A stretch of 38,190 nt of DNA, from NCBI GenBank assembly GCA_026414955.1, contig JAOAIA010000003.1, positions 1 through 38,190 on the forward strand. The letters run 5' to 3'. The notes below the pieces were generated by a model that saw nothing but the letters and a program-made list of their open reading frames with translations, had not been told where the DNA came from and did not search any database. This document shows, piece after piece, positions 36,822 through 38,190 of this stretch. The position numbers were made by a program, and so were the translations under genes. This DNA is from Candidatus Bipolaricaulota bacterium (GTDB lineage: Bacteria > Bipolaricaulota > Bipolaricaulia > RBG-16-55-9 > DRXL01). Within the stretch, counting starts at the first letter, position 1. Each line of letters begins with the position of its first letter.

Positions 36822-37850
36822 TCACCTCTGAGCCGTCGCTCGTGAGACGGTCAGGATGGCGCGCAGGCGATTCCCGATATATTGCGTGGTCGAGACGGCC
36901 TTGCTGTAGTCCATGCGCACTGGGCCTAAGACCCCCAGGACGCCATCGTAGCCGTAGTGGAGGCTGATCAAGCTATAGGGGCGCAGCTCGCGCACTGTGT
37001 GCTCTTCGCCGATCACGGTGGTCAACTGGCCGGAGGCGGGCCGCCCTTGGTGGATCGCTTGGATAAATCTATGCTCGTCCTCCAGGAGCATCAGGAGCTT
37101 GCGCGCCTCCTCGATGGCCTCATCCCACGTAAAGACGGTCTTGAGCAGGTGGAGCAGCCCTTCGGTGTAGAGCTGCTGTGTGCTCACGTGGGGAGGGAGC
37201 AACTGTTGCAGCATGAGGCAGGCGTCTTGGGTGACGGGGTCGGCCCAGCCCTCAGGGGAGCTGGCCTGAAGCTGCTCGCAGATAAGCCCCAACCGCTGGC
37301 CGCGAAGAGTGCGATTGAGCAAATTGGCGATCTTGTCGAGCTGTTCTTGGGGGAGCGTCGTGGGGATGACGCGCGACTCGACGATCCCTAAATTCGAGAT
37401 GATGACAGCGAGGGCGTGATCTGAAGCCAATTTCACGAGAGTGATCGACTCGAACTCGGTCTGGTCGAGCCGCGGCGCGAGCACGAACCCCAGATGGCCC
37501 GTCAGGCTCGCCAGTAAGAACGCCGTCTGCTTCAGAAGCTCGTCCAATCGCTGTCTTTGGAAGCCGTAGGCCTCCAAGATCGCGTGCTGTTCTTTGCGGG
37601 CCAGCTCGCTCAGCTCCAGGAGCCAGTCCACGAAGAAGCGATAGCCCTTGGCCGTGGGGATGCGCCCCGAAGAACTCCACGCTTTTGTAATATAGCCGTG
37701 CTTTTCGAGATATTTCATCTCATTGCGAATCGTGGCGGAGCTGACCGACAGCCCGTATTTCTCTAAGATCGTTTGGGAGCTGACGGCCTTGCCCGTACGG
37801 ATATAGTGATCCACGATTTCTTTGAGAATCAATCGCTTCCGCGCGTCCAT
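36822..37850 (-). CDS. hrcA: Heat-inducible transcription repressor HrcA
   Basis: MDARKRLILKEIVDHYIRTGKAVSSQTILEKYGLSVSSATIRNEMKYLEKHGYI; ATG at 37850 preferred over TTG at 37856. Confidence 0.94.
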   Translation of the reverse strand: MDARKRLILKEIVDHYIRTGKAVSSQTILEKYGLSVSSATIRNEMKYLEKHGYITKAWSSSGRIPTAKGYRFFVDWLLELSELARKEQHAILEAYGFQRQRLDELLKQTAFLLASLTGHLGFVLAPRLDQTEFESITLVKLASDHALAVIISNLGIVESRVIPTTLPQEQLDKIANLLNRTLRGQRLGLICEQLQASSPEGWADPVTQDACLMLQQLLPPHVSTQQLYTEGLLHLLKTVFTWDEAIEEARKLLMLLEDEHRFIQAIHQGRPASGQLTTVIGEEHTVRELRPYSLISLHYGYDGVLGVLGPVRMDYSKAVSTTQYIGNRLRAILTVSRATAQR

Positions 37851-37876
37851 TAGCAATCACCTTGTGAGTCTGCTAA
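37850..37876. promoter_or_regulatory. CIRCE-like HrcA operator
   Basis: TTAGCAATC-N9-GTCTGCTAA against consensus TTAGCACTC-N9-GAGTGCTAA (8/9 and 7/9 by eye), immediately downstream of the promoter. Confidence 0.75.
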
Positions 37877-37879
37877 GCA

Positions 37880-37908
37880 ATGATACCAAAGCCGGGGGAG
37901 TTTGTCAA
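37880..37908 (-). promoter_or_regulatory. Promoter TTGACA-17-TATCAT for the hrcA-grpE-dnaK-dnaJ operon
   Basis: Minus-strand reading TTGACAaactcccccggctttggTATCAT. Confidence 0.7.
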
Positions 37909-37972
37909 CTGGGCGGGCGAGGGCGATTTTTGCTAAGATAGAAAAACAAATTTCGGAAGGATGAAGACCCAT

Positions 37973-38190
37973 GGGAAACGGGAGGGTCGTCTCGATACAC
38001 ATAACAGAGCAAGCTGGTGGACCGATGAAGTTTGTATCAGAAGTGCGCGCGATAGCGGGTCGGGGCTTAGAGGGGGATCGCTATTTTCTGAAGACGGGGA
38101 CGTATTCTCACAAGCCCGGGCCGGATCGCGAGGTGACGCTGATCGAGATCGAGGCGATTGAAGCATTAGAGCGCGACTATGGAGTCAAGC
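37973..38190 (+). CDS. MOSC-domain protein, cut by the window edge
   Basis: MGNGRVVSIHITEQAGGPMKFVSEVRAIAGRGLEGDRYFLKTGTYSHKPGPDREVTLIEIEAIEAL; open to the window edge, so absent from the ORF track. Confidence 0.8.

Noticed and set aside
112-37766. Many antisense or out-of-frame ORFs of 60-200 aa in the ORF track (for example 7734-8327 minus, 10867-11973 minus, 34519-35268 plus)
   Set aside because: They lie opposite well-identified genes and have low-complexity or arginine/histidine-rich compositions typical of GC-rich shadow ORFs, with no recognisable domains.
1-38190. CRISPR arrays, rRNA, tRNA genes other than tmRNA, or transposase genes
   Set aside because: None seen: no regularly spaced direct repeats, no rRNA signatures, no transposase ORFs.

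Overview
The window is a gene-dense bacterial chromosomal segment with about 30 credible protein genes, one tmRNA, and no rRNA, CRISPR array or complete transposon. It appears to come from a diderm organism, because it carries BamA/Omp85 and Skp/OmpH; I cannot assign the species.

Plus-strand blocks: (i) ispE, nadE, comM, bamA, a lipobox-containing skp/ompH, fabZ, ftcD and murD, followed by a tiny zinc-ribbon ORF overlapping the murD end; (ii) a small unknown gene, a UPF0173 MBL-fold hydrolase, a class II (B12-type) ribonucleotide reductase split by a 392-aa LAGLIDADG intein, mutM, and an AbrB/RelE-type toxin-antitoxin pair; (iii) the start of a MOSC-domain gene at the right edge.

Minus-strand blocks: pepF (partial); a HerA-like ATPase with a coupled coiled-coil ORF; a secreted coiled-coil rod protein with 38-aa repeats; a nine-gene heme-copper oxidase/heme A cluster; a protease cluster (nfeD, a stand-alone propeptide-like protein, a subtilase); ssrA (tmRNA); and hrcA-grpE-dnaK-dnaJ with a CIRCE-like operator.

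Most interesting observations: (1) the membrane-anchored stand-alone protein next to the subtilase resembles that subtilase's own N-terminal pro-region, suggesting a dedicated inhibitor or folding factor; (2) the tmRNA tag does not appear to end in the usual LAA; (3) the nfeD start codon lies 4 nt after the tmRNA CCA end; (4) an array of four adjacent hairpins lies inside the cytochrome oxidase operon; (5) the coiled-coil envelope protein has 38-residue repeats; (6) several promoters abut start codons, suggesting leaderless mRNAs. All calls come from reading the sequence; no database search was run.
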